A DNA stretch of 41,251 bases, from positions 1 to 41,251 of the forward strand of contig CAMBQP010000023.1 of NCBI GenBank assembly GCA_945869955.1, read 5' to 3'. Each line of letters begins with the position of its first letter. Position 1 is the first letter of the stretch. A program made the position numbers and the translations under genes. The notes below the pieces were generated by a model, which did not search any database, had not been told where the DNA came from, and saw only the letters and a program-made list of their open reading frames with translations. This DNA comes from Schlesneria paludicola DSM 18645. Lineage in GTDB: Bacteria; Planctomycetota; Planctomycetia; Planctomycetales; Planctomycetaceae. Shown here in pieces: positions 40,524 to 41,251 of this stretch.

Positions 40524-40890
40524 CGAAACATTCCTGTCTTCTTTTGTGGTCAAATCGTAGGGGAGACTATCGGCAGAGTTCAAACCTGTCCGATCCAAAC
40601 AGTAGTTTGGCGGATGAACCTGTGGCTGTAAACGCTAGGGCGACCTCATCAGCTCGGGATCACAAAAAAAACCTGCCATTCTGAAACGGGCGCGACTTCG
40701 GGTCGAAAGAATCCGGCTGCGGAAACAACCGCAAGGTGGTAGCGTGACTCTGCACCCGAGCTGCTCGCCCCCCTCGCTCGATCAAATAGTGGTCATGCCA
40801 AGTCGACGCGCTGATCGAGACATGTCATTCCATTCCAAAATTGTGGAAATTCAACAGAGAAGAGACAGAGACGAGTTTGAACAGAAGGTA

Positions 40891-40923
40891 AGGAAGATCA
40901 CGAAGGAAGATCACGAAGGAAGA
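40891..40923 (+). repeat. 13-bp tandem repeat
   Basis: AGGAAGATCACGA occurs at 40891-40903 and 40904-40916, followed by a partial third copy AGGAAGA (40917-40923). It lies in the intergenic region between the DUF1080 gene and the PEP-CTERM gene. Confidence 0.8.
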
Positions 40924-40975
40924 GGGGAAGAAGCCTGTTGTCGATTCGAGGTCACAACGTGATGCCCTGATCCAA

Positions 40976-41012
40976 AAATGAAAGCCACTCCCCGGTGAGG
41001 GGGAGTGGCTTT
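40976..41012 (-). terminator. Intrinsic terminator of the PEP-CTERM gene
   Basis: AAAGCCACTCCCC (40981-40993) pairs with GGGGAGTGGCTTT (41000-41012), a 13-bp stem with a six-base loop. On the - strand TTTCATTTTT follows. It lies about 26 bases after the stop codon at 41039. Confidence 0.85.
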
Positions 41013-41038
41013 GAATGGATATCGCGAGATTACAGGAA

Positions 41039-41251
41039 TCAGTTGGCGATGCGTGACCGACGGCGGCGGGCCGCAGCGACCGACAGGCCAACCCCACCCA
41101 ATCCCAAAAGTGCCAGCGATGACGGTTCGGGGACCGTAGCGGGGGCGCCAACAATCAGTACACCCACTGTTCCCCAGTTAGATAGCGGATTGTCTGGCGT
41201 CACCGTTAATGACGTAATTCCGACATCCGAAATGAATCCTCGAAACGAGGT
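41039..41251 (-). CDS. PEP-CTERM sorting-domain protein, C-terminal part
   Basis: The last 70 codons of a gene that continues beyond the window. The sorting signal is complete: VPEPSSLALLGLGG, a hydrophobic helix, and an Arg-rich end (AAARRRRSRIAN). PEP-CTERM proteins are exported and processed by an exosortase, often in biofilm or extracellular matrix. The visible preceding part (TSFRGFISDVGITSLTVTPDN) looks like the end of a beta-sandwich domain. The exosortase gene is not in the window. Confidence 0.85.
   Translation of the reverse strand, partial: TSFRGFISDVGITSLTVTPDNPLSNWGTVGVLIVGAPATVPEPSSLALLGLGGVGLSVAAARRRRSRIAN

Larger units (their letters stand above)
40524..41038. other. Gene-free region upstream of the DUF1080 gene
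   Basis: About 515 bases. It contains an inverted repeat CCAAAC-AGTA-GTTTGG (40595-40610), about 75 bases from the DUF1080 start and a possible operator; a 13-bp tandem repeat at 40891-40923; and the terminator of the next - strand gene. Open frames up to 109 codons here show no recognisable protein and I do not accept them. Confidence 0.5.

Noticed and set aside
39930-40631. A 233-codon open frame on the + strand
   Set aside because: Antisense to the DUF1080 gene, whose family blocks, signal peptide and terminator are clear.
1-41251. CRISPR arrays, tRNA, rRNA, insertion sequences, prophage or defence genes
   Set aside because: No regularly spaced repeats, no cloverleaf or rRNA-like stretches, and no transposase, integrase, nuclease or toxin-antitoxin proteins were seen.

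Overview
This is a 41 kb chromosomal window from a bacterium of the phylum Planctomycetota, most likely order Planctomycetales. The evidence is a BBP7-family beta-barrel protein, a DUF1501 protein, a DUF1080 protein, a PEP-CTERM protein, a CT398-like coiled-coil/zinc-ribbon protein, and a ribosomal operon without the L30 gene. Genus cannot be decided from the sequence.

Bases 1-9591 are the 3' part of an S10-spc-alpha ribosomal protein supercluster, all on the + strand: rpsC (partial), rplP, rpmC, rpsQ, rplN, rplX, rplE, rpsZ, rpsH, rplF, rplR, rpsE, rplO, secY, rpmJ, rpsM, rpsK, rpoA, rplQ, closed by a textbook intrinsic terminator. The usual rpmD, adk, map, infA and rpsD are absent from their positions. 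A phosphotransacetylase/phosphotransbutyrylase-like gene and ftsH follow.

Bases 12888-18730 (- strand) hold a full-length Lhr-type helicase and fabI, separated by a strong terminator. From 19055 come a coiled-coil zinc-ribbon protein and a STAS-domain protein on +. The - strand then holds a lipid-transport cluster (mlaE-mlaF-mlaD followed by a TPR gene) and rpsU. The nearby STAS gene could supply an MlaB-like partner; this is inference.

Bases 25.6-34.6 kb carry mixed housekeeping and planctomycete genes: BBP7 protein, DegT aminotransferase, an unrecognised 170-aa protein, an M24-fold protein that appears to have lost every metal ligand, the PLP-binding protein YggS, a CYTH protein, pgk, a DUF983 protein and an RluA-type pseudouridine synthase. 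Bases 34.6-41.25 kb hold mainly envelope and secreted proteins: a secreted alpha/beta hydrolase, an orphan DUF1501 protein, an ABC-2 polysaccharide-export permease without its ATPase, a membrane-anchored carboxypeptidase-regulatory-like protein behind a good sigma70-type promoter with upstream direct repeats, a Pro-rich secreted protein, a DUF1080 protein, and the C-terminus of a PEP-CTERM protein.

No tRNA, rRNA, CRISPR array, transposase, prophage or integron was seen. The window looks like ordinary core chromosome. The points most worth a second look are the pseudo-M24 protein, the possible MlaB link, the promoter and repeats at 39.06-39.13 kb, the terminator-defined stretch behind rpsU, the L17 insertions, the alpha-CTD substitution, and the abrupt change in third-codon-position composition after ftsH.
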